Shown: positions 8,391-17,030 of the stretch, piece after piece
Numbering within the stretch: the stretch's first letter is position 1
How the letters are laid out: each line of letters begins with the position of its first letter
Source: Hymenobacter mucosus
GTDB taxonomy: Bacteria; Bacteroidota; Bacteroidia; Cytophagales; Hymenobacteraceae
Assembly (NCBI RefSeq): GCF_900188255.1
Contig: NZ_FZNS01000001.1
Span: 895,954-959,953 of the forward strand
DNA length: 64,000 bases
Direction: 5' to 3'
Notes under the pieces: model-generated
What the model saw: the letters and a program-made list of their open reading frames with translations, nothing else
The model's database searches: none
Told to the model about the DNA's origin: nothing
Translations under genes and position numbers: made by a program

Positions 8391-9209
8391 CTATTGCCCC
8401 GCCCCTTCTTGCGTGACACTAATACCGCCCGATACGGTGGCCACCCGCAACTGCGGGCCGCCCGCGCCCAGGGTGGCCGTAAGATTGTGGGCCAGCAAGC
8501 TCTTGCGCGCTCCGGCGGCCAAAGCCGCCGTGACGCGGCCGTGCACGGTGCGCGCCATGATGGTAGCAGCGTAGGTGGCCGGAATCTGCCACGTAATTCC
8601 TCCATTCACGGTGCTCACATCGAGGCCGCCGCGCGTCCAGGTAGTGCCGGTAAGGCCCAGGGTAATGCCGCCGTTGGTAGTTTTGCCGCGCACATCGCCC
8701 GCTAGGCCCTGCAGCGTGATGCTGCCGTTGGTGGTTTCAAACCGGATGGCCCCCTCCACGTTCTCAATGCGGATGTGTCCGTTTGTGGCTTTCAGCGTGA
8801 GGCTGGTTTGGGCAGGTACCAGCACTTCGTAGCCTACTTCCCAGTTATCTAGCGAATTATTGGCCCGCGCAGCTCGAATGGTGTTGCCTGTCGTGCTGAT
8901 TTTCACGGCATTGGCAAGCGCTCGGGCTGCTTCCATAGTGGCCGCGCGCCCTTCAACTCGGGCACGAACCCGCACGGTTGCCCCTTCCCACCCCCGCACC
9001 GTGATGCTACCATTGGCTACGGCGTCTATTGTGAGCGGTGTGCCGGCCGGGGGAGCAGTTAGCTGCATCTCCCGCAGTTCGCACTGCTGCTGTTGTAGGG
9101 CGTGGTCGGGCTTGCGGCCTTCGCAGCTCAGCGTGAAGGCTGGAACGCTAGATTGGGCTAGCGCCGGGGCGGCGGCAGCCAGTGACAAAGCAAGTAGGAG
9201 TTTTTTCAT
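8391..9209 (-). CDS. DUF4097-type beta-repeat envelope protein
   Basis: A 272-residue protein with a clear signal peptide (MKKLLLALSLAAAAPALAQ). Repeated strand-turn units such as ATNGHIRIENV, TTNGSITLQGL, TTNGGITLGL and TVNGGITWQI mark the DUF4097/DUF4098 right-handed beta-repeat family. Such proteins are usually exported and often sit near stress regulators or sigma/anti-sigma genes, but none adjoins this one. The ATG at 9209 is selected over the long upstream extension because it begins exactly at the signal peptide. Its precise role is unknown. Confidence 0.8.
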   Translation of the reverse strand: MKKLLLALSLAAAAPALAQSSVPAFTLSCEGRKPDHALQQQQCELREMQLTAPPAGTPLTIDAVANGSITVRGWEGATVRVRARVEGRAATMEAARALANAVKISTTGNTIRAARANNSLDNWEVGYEVLVPAQTSLTLKATNGHIRIENVEGAIRFETTNGSITLQGLAGDVRGKTTNGGITLGLTGTTWTRGGLDVSTVNGGITWQIPATYAATIMARTVHGRVTAALAAGARKSLLAHNLTATLGAGGPQLRVATVSGGISVTQEGAGQ

Positions 9210-9322
9210 GCAGGAAAAGGGCAGAAATACGGGCGCAAGCGCACCAGATAGACAAAGCCGGCACACGCACCAAGCAAGGAAGTAAAAGTGCAGCAAAACT
9301 TCGTGGGAGCTTACCTTGCAGC

Positions 9323-9760
9323 ATGGTATTTCGCATTCTCGTTTTCGGCTTGCTGCTGAGCGTGCCTCCGGCGGCAATGGCACAGCGCAAAAGCACCGCT
9401 GTGCCCAAGCTGGCACCTTCTTTCTTCACAACCTACTCCTACCTTTCCTACACCATCCTGGACAAGGGCACTAGTCCTACCCCCATGCCGGCCCGGGGTG
9501 TGGGTGGCACCCTGGCCCTGCGCCCCGATGGCTCTTACCAGAAACGACTGACGCTAGCCGGCAATGGCACCACGCTCCGCTTCGACCAGGATGGGCGCTA
9601 CACCTTTGCCGGCGACAAAATATCGTTTTCGTACGCTGACAAAAACGGCCAGCCCCGCACCGATCAAGGCACTTTCCGGCTGCGCAACGGGGTGCTCACC
9701 ATCGAAATACAGGGCTATCCAGCCGGCAACCAAAGCACCTACACCCTCCGCCAACAGTAG
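9323..9760 (+). CDS. Secreted hypothetical protein
   Basis: A 145-residue protein with a signal peptide (MVFRILVFGLLLSVPPAAMAQ) and a mature domain made of short beta segments (GTLALRPDGSYQKRL, LRFDQDGRYTFAGDKISF, GTFRLRNGVLTIEIQGY). The pattern recalls lipocalin-like or 'DUF-type' beta-sandwich proteins, but I do not recognise a named family. It is divergent from the DUF4097 gene across 113 bases, so the two may share a promoter region. Confidence 0.65.
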   Translation: MVFRILVFGLLLSVPPAAMAQRKSTAVPKLAPSFFTTYSYLSYTILDKGTSPTPMPARGVGGTLALRPDGSYQKRLTLAGNGTTLRFDQDGRYTFAGDKISFSYADKNGQPRTDQGTFRLRNGVLTIEIQGYPAGNQSTYTLRQQ

Positions 9761-9891
9761 CGCCGGTAGCGGTAGCCGGCTTGGGCACGGCTCAGGTAGG
9801 TATTTCCTCAGCTGGGAAGTAGGCAGCTTGCTGGGCGCGTGGTTTGGCCCTGGCAGGAGGCGTTTGCGTTGCGCCCGGCCGGGCTTTCTGC

Positions 9892-9898
9892 TAACTTG
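9892..9898 (+). promoter_or_regulatory. -7-like element (TAACTTG) upstream of the yebC-type gene
   Basis: TAACTTG followed by CGGCCC, with a TTG 20 bases upstream at 9869-9871 as a possible -33 element. It lies 69 bases before the ATG at 9968. Confidence 0.5.
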
Positions 9899-9967
9899 CG
9901 GCCCTTTCGGCCCCACCCGCGCCGATACTGAACCTCACTAACTCACCATTTCACAAACTTACTATAG

Positions 9968-10702
9968 ATGGGACGCGCGTTTGAATTCCGCAAAGGCCGC
10001 AAAATGAAGCGCTGGGACCGGATGTCCAAGGACTTTACCCGCATCGGGAAGGAAATTGTGATGGCCGTGAAAGAATCCGGCCCTAACCCCGATACCAACT
10101 CCCGCCTGCGTACCGCCATCCAGAACGCCAAGGGTGTAAACATGCCGAAAGACCGCGTAGATGCGGCCATTAAGCGCGCTAGCTCCCGCGAGGAAAAAGA
10201 CTACCAGGAAGTGGTGTATGAGGGCTACGCCCCCCACGGTGTGGCCATTGTAGTAGAAACGGCTACCGACAACCCTACCCGCACCGTGGCCAACGTGCGC
10301 ATGTACTTCAACCGTGGCAATGGCGCCCTGGGTACGGCGGGCTCCTCCGATTTCACGTTCACTCGCAAAGGTGTATTTAAGCTGGCTGCCGAAGGCCTCG
10401 ACCTGGAGGAACTGGAGCTAGAACTAATTGATGCTGGCGCCGAAGATGTGTACGCCGACCAGGACGAGGACGAGCACGGCAACGTGAAGGATCTGATTGT
10501 AGTAGAAACAGCCTTTGCCGACTTCGGCCAGATGCAGAAGGCGCTGGACGAGAAAGGCCTGGCCGTGTTGTCGTCGCAGTTGCAGCGCGTACCCAATGCT
10601 ACCGTGCATTTGGAAGGCGACCAGCTGGAAGAAGTGATGAACCTCATTGAGAAGTTTGAGGACGACGACGACGTGCAAGCGGTGTATCACACGCTTGGCT
10701 AA
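9968..10702 (+). CDS. YebC/PmpR-family protein
   Basis: A 244-residue member of the YebC/TACO1 family, whose members act as DNA-binding regulators or help ribosomes through proline-rich stretches. The N-terminus has the family start GRAFEFRKGRKMKRW with a cluster of basic residues. The three-domain layout is retained: helical N-domain to about residue 75, then EVVYEGYAPHGVAIVVETATDNPTRT-type strands, and an acidic C-terminal domain. Length is close to the family norm. It has its own upstream -7-like motif and is followed by an unrelated small gene. Confidence 0.93.
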   Translation: MGRAFEFRKGRKMKRWDRMSKDFTRIGKEIVMAVKESGPNPDTNSRLRTAIQNAKGVNMPKDRVDAAIKRASSREEKDYQEVVYEGYAPHGVAIVVETATDNPTRTVANVRMYFNRGNGALGTAGSSDFTFTRKGVFKLAAEGLDLEELELELIDAGAEDVYADQDEDEHGNVKDLIVVETAFADFGQMQKALDEKGLAVLSSQLQRVPNATVHLEGDQLEEVMNLIEKFEDDDDVQAVYHTLG

Positions 10703-10799
10703 CACGTGCTAGCGCACCGCGCCGTACGTGCTGTTTTCTTGTAAGCCCGCGGGCCGCTCCGGTTGGGGCGGCTCGCTGTGCTTTTACCCTGCTGCCACC

Positions 10800-11144
10800 A
10801 TGCCCATTCCGTACAAAACGCTTTTCCTGCTGGAAGCTGCTACCGACCTAGTCTTCGAAATCAAACGCCTGGATGTGCAAAGCACCAACCCGGGTGAAGT
10901 TTACTTCTGGTTTCGCTTCGATAAAGCTACGCAACAGCTTCAGTCCCTAACCTTCGTAGCCATGGATTCGCGCAGCGACGAGCAGTACCGCACCTTCGTC
11001 CAAGGCGCCTTGCAGTTTGGCCCCAGTGCTGGCACTTACACCCCTCAGCTCTTGGGTACCCCTATTCATCTGCACCTTATAGTGCCAGCCATCCTGCCCC
11101 CCGCGGCCGAAACGGCACTGTTTGGATACTTCCTCGCCGCTTAA
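10800..11144 (+). CDS. Small hypothetical protein
   Basis: A 114-residue cytoplasmic protein with no signal peptide or membrane segment and no recognised motif. The start at 10800 (MPIPYKTLF) is preferred over an upstream in-frame ATG at 10728, whose extension is Gly/Ser/Cys-rich and not protein-like. The sequence alternates hydrophobic and polar residues in a way that suggests a small alpha/beta fold. It sits in the same direction between the yebC-type and rluF-type genes. Confidence 0.55.
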   Translation: MPIPYKTLFLLEAATDLVFEIKRLDVQSTNPGEVYFWFRFDKATQQLQSLTFVAMDSRSDEQYRTFVQGALQFGPSAGTYTPQLLGTPIHLHLIVPAILPPAAETALFGYFLAA

Positions 11145-11179
11145 TTGGGCTAGTGATTCCGCTGGCAGTGGGCAAGCCG

Positions 11180-11187
11180 TATCTTTG
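11180..11187 (+). promoter_or_regulatory. -7 element (TATCTTTG) upstream of the rluF-type gene
   Basis: An exact TAnnTTTG match (TATCTTTG) followed by CGGCCC, 67 bases before the ATG at 11255. The -33 region is not clear. Confidence 0.5.
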
Positions 11188-11254
11188 CGGCCCATTAGCC
11201 AGTACTAGACTAGTACAGTGCCTTCGACTTTCTGCTTTTAACCTCTTCTACTTC

Positions 11255-12346
11255 ATGGCTACCCGACTCAATAAATACATCAGTGAAAGTGGCGTGTGCT
11301 CCCGCCGGGAAGCTGACCGCTACATCGAGCAGGGCAGCGTGTTTGTGAATGGCAAGCGCGCTACCGTGGGCACCCAGGTAACGGGCAAGGACCGCGTGGT
11401 GGTGAATGGCAGCGTAATTGAGCCTCGCGGCGAAGAGGAGGTAGTGTACATTGCCTACAACAAGCCCCCAGGCATCACCACCACCACCACGGTAGGCGTG
11501 CGCGACAACATTATTCGGGCTATCAAGCACAGCGTGCGCCTCGTGCCGGTTGGCCAGCTCGATAAGGAGTCGCAGGGTTTGGTGCTGCTCACCAACAACG
11601 GCGAGCTGGTAAACAAGATCTTGCGCAGCAGCCACGTGCACGAAAACGAGTACGTGGTAATGCTCAATAAGCCTATCACCGAGCAGTTTCTGGAAGCTAT
11701 TGCCACTGGTGCAGGCCAGCCCGGGGCCGAAGCCCAGCAAATCAAAATAACCAAGGACACGCCCTACATCTTCCGCATTTCCCTTCTTCACGATACCATC
11801 CGCCAGATTCGGCGCTGGTGCGAGCAGCTCGGCTACGAGGTGGTGCAGATGGAGCGTATTCGGGTGATGAACGTGAGCGTGAAAGCCCTGGGGGTGGGCG
11901 AGTGGCGTGACCTCCGCCCCGGCGAGCTGAAAGTATTGCAAGAAACGCTGGACCAAGCTGGCCCGGCTCCATCAGGTGCAGCCCGCCGCAAACGAACCAG
12001 CACGGCGGCCTTCTGGGGTGAGCGGCCTGCTCGGGGTGCATCTGCCAAAACTGGCCCGGCCCCTACCGGCGCCGACGCGCCCAAGCCCAGCCCCCGCTCC
12101 AAGCCTACCGACGAATGGCTGGAAATGCCCACCGAGCAGAAACCCAAACGGACTGCTCGCCCAGGCGGCGGACGCCCCGCGGGGTCTGCCGCAGCTCGAC
12201 CGGAGGGCAAAAGCACTGGCCGCCCCACCCGTACCGCTGGCCCACGCAGCGCGGGCGGGCCAGCCAAAGGACCAGCCGCCCCACCCAAAGGGAAACCCAG
12301 CAACCGAGGCACTCGCGGTGCCAGCCGACCAGGTAAACGCTCTTAG
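11255..12346 (+). CDS. rluF: 23S rRNA pseudouridine synthase, RluF/RluB type, with basic tail
   Basis: A 363-residue protein. Residues 1-60 form an S4 RNA-binding domain (RLNKYISESGVCSRREADRY). The pseudouridine synthase domain follows, with catalytic Asp103 in GQLDKESQGLVLLTNNG and a conserved RQIRRWCEQLGYEV block near 190-203 typical of the RluF branch, which modifies 23S rRNA helix 74/89 positions. From about residue 240 to the end it carries a low-complexity tail rich in Ala, Pro, Arg, Lys and Gly that the E. coli enzyme lacks. The ATG at 11255 places the S4 domain at the N-terminus. Confidence 0.9.
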   Translation: MATRLNKYISESGVCSRREADRYIEQGSVFVNGKRATVGTQVTGKDRVVVNGSVIEPRGEEEVVYIAYNKPPGITTTTTVGVRDNIIRAIKHSVRLVPVGQLDKESQGLVLLTNNGELVNKILRSSHVHENEYVVMLNKPITEQFLEAIATGAGQPGAEAQQIKITKDTPYIFRISLLHDTIRQIRRWCEQLGYEVVQMERIRVMNVSVKALGVGEWRDLRPGELKVLQETLDQAGPAPSGAARRKRTSTAAFWGERPARGASAKTGPAPTGADAPKPSPRSKPTDEWLEMPTEQKPKRTARPGGGRPAGSAAARPEGKSTGRPTRTAGPRSAGGPAKGPAAPPKGKPSNRGTRGASRPGKRS

Positions 12347-12352
12347 CCGTAT

Positions 12353-12380
12353 ACGGGCCGCCTCCACCGAGGCGGCCCGT
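12353..12380 (+). terminator. Intrinsic terminator after the rluF-type gene
   Basis: An 11-base-pair stem (ACGGGCCGCCT / AGGCGGCCCGT) with a six-base loop, followed by TGCTTTT. It begins six bases after the stop codon. Confidence 0.85.
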
Positions 12381-12690
12381 TGCTTTTAGGCCCTGCCAAT
12401 AAGAATCCTACCTTTCTAAAAAGTCTGAACCTACTAACAAACGGGCTATTATTTGCCGGCACCGTTTGAGGATCACTCAACCAAAAAAGGCCTTCTGCAC
12501 ATGGTAAAGGGCAATACTGCTACCTGAGGATGACAGTACAAGCAGTCTCCTGGTGAGTCAGCGACGATGTATGAAAAGTCTGATAATGGCAAAAACTTGG
12601 ATACAGAGTAGGCTAGATAGCCTGCTATGTTTGAGATGTTGGTAGCGGGCTGCTACTGCACAATGCATCACTCACTTTTTGCCTAGACTT
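12381..12690. other. Intergenic region before the YiaAB gene
   Basis: 310 bases without a supported gene. A 13-base piece (CTGAGGATGACAG) at 12524-12536 resembles one end of the palindromic element at 15592-15689 and may be a degraded copy. An exact TAnnTTTG (TATGTTTG) lies at 12626-12633. Confidence 0.45.
12626..12633 (+). promoter_or_regulatory. -7 element (TATGTTTG) upstream of the YiaAB gene
   Basis: An exact TAnnTTTG match 57 bases before the ATG at 12691. A TTG lies upstream, but at a longer spacing than usual, so the -33 half is uncertain. Confidence 0.4.
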
Positions 12691-13107
12691 ATGCTGTCCA
12701 CCAAACCATCTAACGCGTTTATAGCTGCCTCTTGGGTAGCCTTATTGGCTGGCTTGGCTGCCTTCATTATTGGCCTATGGAATGCCCATATGCAACTCAA
12801 TGAAAAAGGCTACTACTTCGCCGTGCTCATGTACGGTCTGTTTGCGGCCATTTCCTTGCAGAAATCAGTGCGCGACCAACTAGAGGGCATTCCGGTAACC
12901 AGTATTTACTACGGTCTTAGCTGGTTTTCTACCCTCTTGGCCATTGCCCTGCTGGTAGTGGGCCTGTGGAACGCAACCCTCCTGCTTAGCGAGAAAGGTT
13001 TTTATGCTATGGTCTTTGCACTGAGTTTATTCGCGGCCATTGCCGTGCAGAAAAATACCCGCGACGCCCACGGCCGCACCCCAGAATCGGCCGCTGAACC
13101 CAGCTGA
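12691..13107 (+). CDS. YiaA/YiaB-family inner membrane protein
   Basis: A 138-residue integral membrane protein made of two similar halves, each with two transmembrane helices. The halves can be aligned by their conserved signatures [30 protein letters not shown] and [30 protein letters not shown] segments (about residues 35-60 and 95-120). This is the YiaAB two-helix domain, duplicated. The function of the family is not established. The ATG at 12691 is preferred over a TTG four codons upstream. Confidence 0.85.
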   Translation: MLSTKPSNAFIAASWVALLAGLAAFIIGLWNAHMQLNEKGYYFAVLMYGLFAAISLQKSVRDQLEGIPVTSIYYGLSWFSTLLAIALLVVGLWNATLLLSEKGFYAMVFALSLFAAIAVQKNTRDAHGRTPESAAEPS

Positions 13108-13153
13108 ATATATTAAGTTAGCGGCGCCGGTCTCTAGTGACCTGGAATGAAGA

Positions 13154-13699
13154 ATGACACAAACTGCGAAAGAAAAGATGTTGGCGGGCGAGCTGTACTT
13201 GGCCAACGACCCCGAACTAGTAGCCGAGCGTATTGAGGCCAAAGCCCGCTGCCACCGTTACAATCAGGAGCCCGTACACCTCAACCGGGAGATACTGGCT
13301 GAACTGCTCGGCTACGAAACCGACGCCCACTTAGAAACCCCGCTCCGCTGCGACTACGGCTATAATGTGCGGCTCGGGCGCAACGTCTTTGCCAATTACA
13401 ACCTGACTATTCTGGACTGCGCCCCCGTCACCATCGGCGACAACGTGTTCATTGCCCCCAATGTACTGCTGACCACGGCGGGGCATCCGGTAGAGGTCGG
13501 GCCCCGGGTAGAAGGCTGGGAATTTGCCAAGCCCATCACCATTGGTGACAACGTGTGGTTGGGTGCGGGGGTGCTAGTGATGCCCGGCGTAACCATTGGG
13601 GCCGGTACTACCATTGGGGCCGGTAGCGTAGTCACCCGCGATATTCCGGCTGGCGTGGTGGCCGTGGGCAACCCATGTCGGGTACTGCGCAGCATTTAG
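13154..13699 (+). CDS. Maltose/galactoside O-acetyltransferase family
   Basis: A 181-residue acetyl-CoA-dependent sugar O-acetyltransferase of the left-handed beta-helix type. The N-terminal mac domain is present (KEKMLAGELYLANDPEL, residues 6-22). It is followed by hexapeptide repeats (PVTIGDNVFIAPNV, PITIGDNVWLGAGV, GVTIGAGTTIGAGS) and the catalytic His111 in LTTAGHPV. Length matches Maa/LacA proteins. The sugar acceptor is not known. The next gene starts three bases after its stop, so the two are probably co-transcribed. Confidence 0.9.
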   Translation: MTQTAKEKMLAGELYLANDPELVAERIEAKARCHRYNQEPVHLNREILAELLGYETDAHLETPLRCDYGYNVRLGRNVFANYNLTILDCAPVTIGDNVFIAPNVLLTTAGHPVEVGPRVEGWEFAKPITIGDNVWLGAGVLVMPGVTIGAGTTIGAGSVVTRDIPAGVVAVGNPCRVLRSI

Positions 13700-13702
13700 G
13701 TA

Positions 13703-14404
13703 ATGCATGCAGCCCTTGAGCAAGTCTATCGGCGCTTTGCTCGCTACCGCCTGCGTCAGCCCCTGGAAGCCTGTCCGTGCTGCATTACCCCAGCCGAAAA
13801 CGCCCTTCTGTGGACGGTGCCACTCCGGCAGCTTTCCGAAGAGCAGTTGCGACGCTACGCCTTCAAAGCTATAACTACGTGGGGTAGCGCCGAGGATTTT
13901 CGCTACTTCTTGCCGCGCCTACTACACTTAGCAAGCCAGCCCGCATCGAAGATTGACAAGGAGGTTTTCTTCGGTAAAATCGGGCTGGCGGGCTGGGCAA
14001 CGTGGCCGCCCCCCAACCAAGAAGCAGTGCGGACTTTTCTGCTAGCCTGGTGGCATCACCACATTCGGAAGGAAGACTTTTTTGAGCAGGAGCTATTAAG
14101 CGGCTTGGTGGCGTTGGTGGGCAATCTTGCACCCTTGCTAGCAGCCTGGCAGATTTCTTTTGCTGATCGTAGCTTTTCAAACTTGGTTAGCCTGCTAGAA
14201 TATTTTGATGATTTTGTGCCTGCCCTACGCCGCAGCCTCCCGCAGGCAGACCTGGTTGCGGCGAGTAGTAAGCAGCTGAACCAGTGGCTTGTGGCGCAGC
14301 TCCCCATTTTGGAGCAAGGCTTTTTCCAATATATTTCTACCGATTCCGACTTTGCTGCGCGCATCAGTAGAGCCCACACCGTAGCTAGTCTTCTGCCAGC
14401 ATAA
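13703..14404 (+). CDS. Hypothetical protein with CPCC motif
   Basis: A 233-residue cytoplasmic protein starting three bases after the acetyltransferase stop. Near the N-terminus it has EACPCCITPAE (residues 22-32), then LRQLSEEQLRRYAFKAITTWGSAEDFRYFLPRLL (42-75). Similar blocks occur in unnamed conserved proteins of many bacteria, so it seems to be a genuine but uncharacterised family. The cysteine pair could bind a metal, which is only a guess. The rest is helical, with many Trp, Phe and Leu residues and no membrane segment. Confidence 0.7.
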   Translation: MHAALEQVYRRFARYRLRQPLEACPCCITPAENALLWTVPLRQLSEEQLRRYAFKAITTWGSAEDFRYFLPRLLHLASQPASKIDKEVFFGKIGLAGWATWPPPNQEAVRTFLLAWWHHHIRKEDFFEQELLSGLVALVGNLAPLLAAWQISFADRSFSNLVSLLEYFDDFVPALRRSLPQADLVAASSKQLNQWLVAQLPILEQGFFQYISTDSDFAARISRAHTVASLLPA

Positions 14405-14463
14405 GCATGAGAGAGGGTCTCATAATGCCAAGGCGTTTCATCTGTCAGAATCTAGTTCTCGTG

Positions 14464-14470
14464 TATCTTG
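14464..14470 (+). promoter_or_regulatory. -7-like element (TATCTTG) upstream of bioB
   Basis: TATCTTG followed by CGGCC, 89 bases before the bioB ATG. No BirA-type operator palindrome was recognised around it. Confidence 0.45.
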
Positions 14471-14559
14471 CGGCCTGCGGCGTAGCTGTAGCTACCGGCA
14501 GGCTGCCCTTTTTGGTCACCTCTTCTACCTAAAACCAGAAACTACTTCCTCCCCACCCC

Positions 14560-15567
14560 ATGATCCGTACCGACTGGACTCTCGACGAAGTAAAAGCTAT
14601 TTATAACCAGCCCGTATTGGAACTGGTAACGCAGGCGGCCGCTATTCACGCCGAAACCCAGGCCACCGGCGAAGTACAGGTATGTACGCTGCTGAGCGTG
14701 AAAACCGGGGGCTGCCCCGAAGACTGTGCCTACTGCCCTCAGGCTGCCCGCTATCACACCGGCGTGCAAGCCCACAAGCTGCTGCCCGACGCCGAAGTAC
14801 TGGCCGCAGCCCAGCGCGCCAAAGATGGCGGCAGCACCCGCTTTTGCATGGGCGCCGCCTGGCGTGAAGTGCGCGACAACCGCGACTTTGACCGGGTGCT
14901 GAATATGGTAACCGAGGTAAACAACATTGGCCTGGAAGTATGCTGCACCCTGGGCATGCTGAACGAGTACCAGGCCGAGCGCCTGAAAGAGGCCGGCCTC
15001 TACGCCTACAACCACAATCTGGATACTAGCGCCGAGCACTACTCTGAAATTATTACAACCCGCACCTACGACGACCGCCTCAACACCTTGGAGCACGTGC
15101 GCAAGGCCGGTATTTCGGTTTGCTCGGGTGGAATCATTGGCCTGGGTGAAACCGATGAGGACCGCATTGCCATGCTGCACACGCTGGCTACCCTACCCGC
15201 CCACCCCGAGTCGGTGCCGGTAAATGCGCTGGTGCCGGTGGAGGGCACGCCCCTGGCCGCTCAGCCCCGCGTGAGTGTTTGGGAAATGCTGCGCATGATT
15301 GCCACGGCCCGTATTCTGATGCCGCGCACCATGGTACGCCTTTCGGCTGGCCGCCAAGAGATGCCCGTAACGGAGCAGGCTCTCTGCTTCCTGGCGGGGG
15401 CCAACTCTATCTTCTCCGGCGAGAAGCTGCTGACTACTCCCAACCCCGATTTCGACGCCGATAAGCAGATGTTCGCGCTACTCGGCCTCAAGCCCCGCAA
15501 GTCGTTCAAGGACGTGCCCGAAGGCGCTGTAGTGCTCGGCAAAGAAACTGCCCCGGTAGTAGCGTAA
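14560..15567 (+). CDS. bioB: Biotin synthase
   Basis: A 335-residue radical SAM enzyme that inserts sulfur into dethiobiotin, the last step of biotin synthesis. The radical SAM iron-sulfur ligands are Cys52, Cys56 and Cys59 in [12 protein letters not shown]. Family blocks [37 protein letters not shown] and the C-terminal [15 protein letters not shown] are all intact. Length is normal. It opens a same-strand biotin cluster (bioB, bioF, bioD, bioA, ketoacyl synthase), but a palindromic repeat of about 100 bases separates it from bioF. Confidence 0.97.
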   Translation: MIRTDWTLDEVKAIYNQPVLELVTQAAAIHAETQATGEVQVCTLLSVKTGGCPEDCAYCPQAARYHTGVQAHKLLPDAEVLAAAQRAKDGGSTRFCMGAAWREVRDNRDFDRVLNMVTEVNNIGLEVCCTLGMLNEYQAERLKEAGLYAYNHNLDTSAEHYSEIITTRTYDDRLNTLEHVRKAGISVCSGGIIGLGETDEDRIAMLHTLATLPAHPESVPVNALVPVEGTPLAAQPRVSVWEMLRMIATARILMPRTMVRLSAGRQEMPVTEQALCFLAGANSIFSGEKLLTTPNPDFDADKQMFALLGLKPRKSFKDVPEGAVVLGKETAPVVA

Positions 15568-15591
15568 GTATCGGCTACGCTCGTAAAGCGC

Positions 15592-15689
15592 CTGTCATCC
15601 TGAGCGGCGCGAAAGACCCCTACAGAAGGCAACTCTTTTACGGAGGGCTTGCCTGCTTGTAGAGGTCTTCGCACTGCCCAGGATGACAG
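15592..15689. repeat. REP-like palindromic element
   Basis: Two 39-base arms (15592-15630 and 15651-15689) are imperfect reverse complements around a 20-base centre. The outer ends read CTGTCATCCTGAGCG and CCCAGGATGACAG. Similar 'GTCATCCTGAG...GAAGACC' palindromes are, as I recall, common between genes in Hymenobacter and several other phyla, so this is probably one copy of a dispersed family. It sits between bioB and bioF and may shape or end the bioB transcript. Confidence 0.75.
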
Positions 15690-15727
15690 TTCCTTTTTAC
15701 CCGGCTCCTTTTTCTCCGGTTGATTTT

Positions 15728-16879
15728 ATGCCTACTCCTTCCCCGCTTCACCAGCGCCTAGCAACGCACTTAGCCCAGCGAGAAGCCGAGGGCACGCGCC
15801 GACGGCTTACGCTGCCCGCAACGGGCCTCGTTGATTTCAGCTCCAACGACTACCTGGGTCTTAGCCGTCACCCGGCAGTGCAACGAGCTATGCAACAGGC
15901 GGTGGAAGCTAGCGCAGGTAGCACCGGCTCACGCTTGCTTACGGGCAACTCCGCTGCCGCTGAGGAGCTAGAAATTCAGCTCGCACGGTTTCATCAGGCG
16001 GAAGCGGCACTGCTGTTTAACTCCGGCTACGCGGCCAACATGGGGTTCTTTGCGGCCGTGCCCCGCCGCGGCGACACGATTCTGTACGATGAAGCCTCGC
16101 ATGCCTCGGTGAAGGATGGTATCCGTAGCAGCTTCGCTACGGCTTGGAGCTTCCGCCACAATGATCTGGCCGACCTAGAACGGAAGCTAGTCCGTGCTAC
16201 AGGAGCGGTATTCGTGGCCGTGGAGGCCCTGTACTCCATGGATGGCGACATGGCCCCGCTGCCGGAGCTAACCGCGCTGTGCCAGGCGCGGGGGCTGTAC
16301 TTGGTAGTAGATGAAGCGCACACCAACGGGCTGTACGGGCCGCGGGGCGAAGGCTTGGTAGTAGAATTGGGACTTCAGGAGGAGGTATTTGCCCGCGTGC
16401 TGACGTTCGGAAAAGCCCTAGGGAGCCAGGGAGCAGCCGTAGTGGGCCCGGCCATCCTGCGCGACTACCTCCTGAACTTCAGCCGGCCCTTCATCTATAC
16501 CACGGCTTTGCCCCCACTCACCATAGCTGGCCTCATAGCAGCCTATCAGGTGCTGCCCACCTTTGCGGCCGAACGGCAGCAGCTATTTGCCCTTTCTGAC
16601 TACCTCAAGGCTACTCTCAATGCGGTGCCAGGCCTCCGGGTACCGGCAGAGAGTCATATCATCCACCCCGTATTTTTCACCGATTCATTTACGCCTGCGC
16701 ACGTGCGGCAACTGGCCGGCACTGCCCACCAACACGGGTTTGATGTGCGCCCAATTGTGTCACCCACAGTGCCCGTGGGCACCGAGCGGCTGCGGCTCAT
16801 CGTGCACGCCTACAATACCCAGGCGGAAATTGATGGGCTGGCGGAGGTATTGACCCAGGCCGTCGCAGCTAGAACTTAG
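15728..16879 (+). CDS. bioF: 8-amino-7-oxononanoate synthase
   Basis: A 383-residue PLP enzyme of the alpha-oxoamine synthase family. It condenses a pimeloyl thioester with alanine in the first committed step of biotin ring assembly. Visible features are FSSNDYLGLS (37-46), GSRLLTGN, the cofactor Asp195 and His198 in VVDEAHTNG, and the PLP lysine Lys229 in LTFGKALGSQG. The ATG at 15728 is chosen over an upstream in-frame start at 15683, because that codon lies inside the palindromic repeat. bioD follows after 151 bases. Confidence 0.93.
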   Translation: MPTPSPLHQRLATHLAQREAEGTRRRLTLPATGLVDFSSNDYLGLSRHPAVQRAMQQAVEASAGSTGSRLLTGNSAAAEELEIQLARFHQAEAALLFNSGYAANMGFFAAVPRRGDTILYDEASHASVKDGIRSSFATAWSFRHNDLADLERKLVRATGAVFVAVEALYSMDGDMAPLPELTALCQARGLYLVVDEAHTNGLYGPRGEGLVVELGLQEEVFARVLTFGKALGSQGAAVVGPAILRDYLLNFSRPFIYTTALPPLTIAGLIAAYQVLPTFAAERQQLFALSDYLKATLNAVPGLRVPAESHIIHPVFFTDSFTPAHVRQLAGTAHQHGFDVRPIVSPTVPVGTERLRLIVHAYNTQAEIDGLAEVLTQAVAART

Positions 16880-17030
16880 GAAGCCTACCACGCCCAGCCG
16901 GGGTAGCTCCGCGCATGGTATAGCTACGGTATGCAAGGCTACACCTGCTGGGTTTGGAACCCCGGGCCCACTAAGAAACTGCCGCATTGTGACGGTAACG
17001 TATAACCCAGGCGCCAGCTGCCTACGCTAG

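Noticed and set aside
15683..15727. Longer bioF start
   Set aside because: The codon lies in the palindromic repeat and adds 15 residues not seen in the family.
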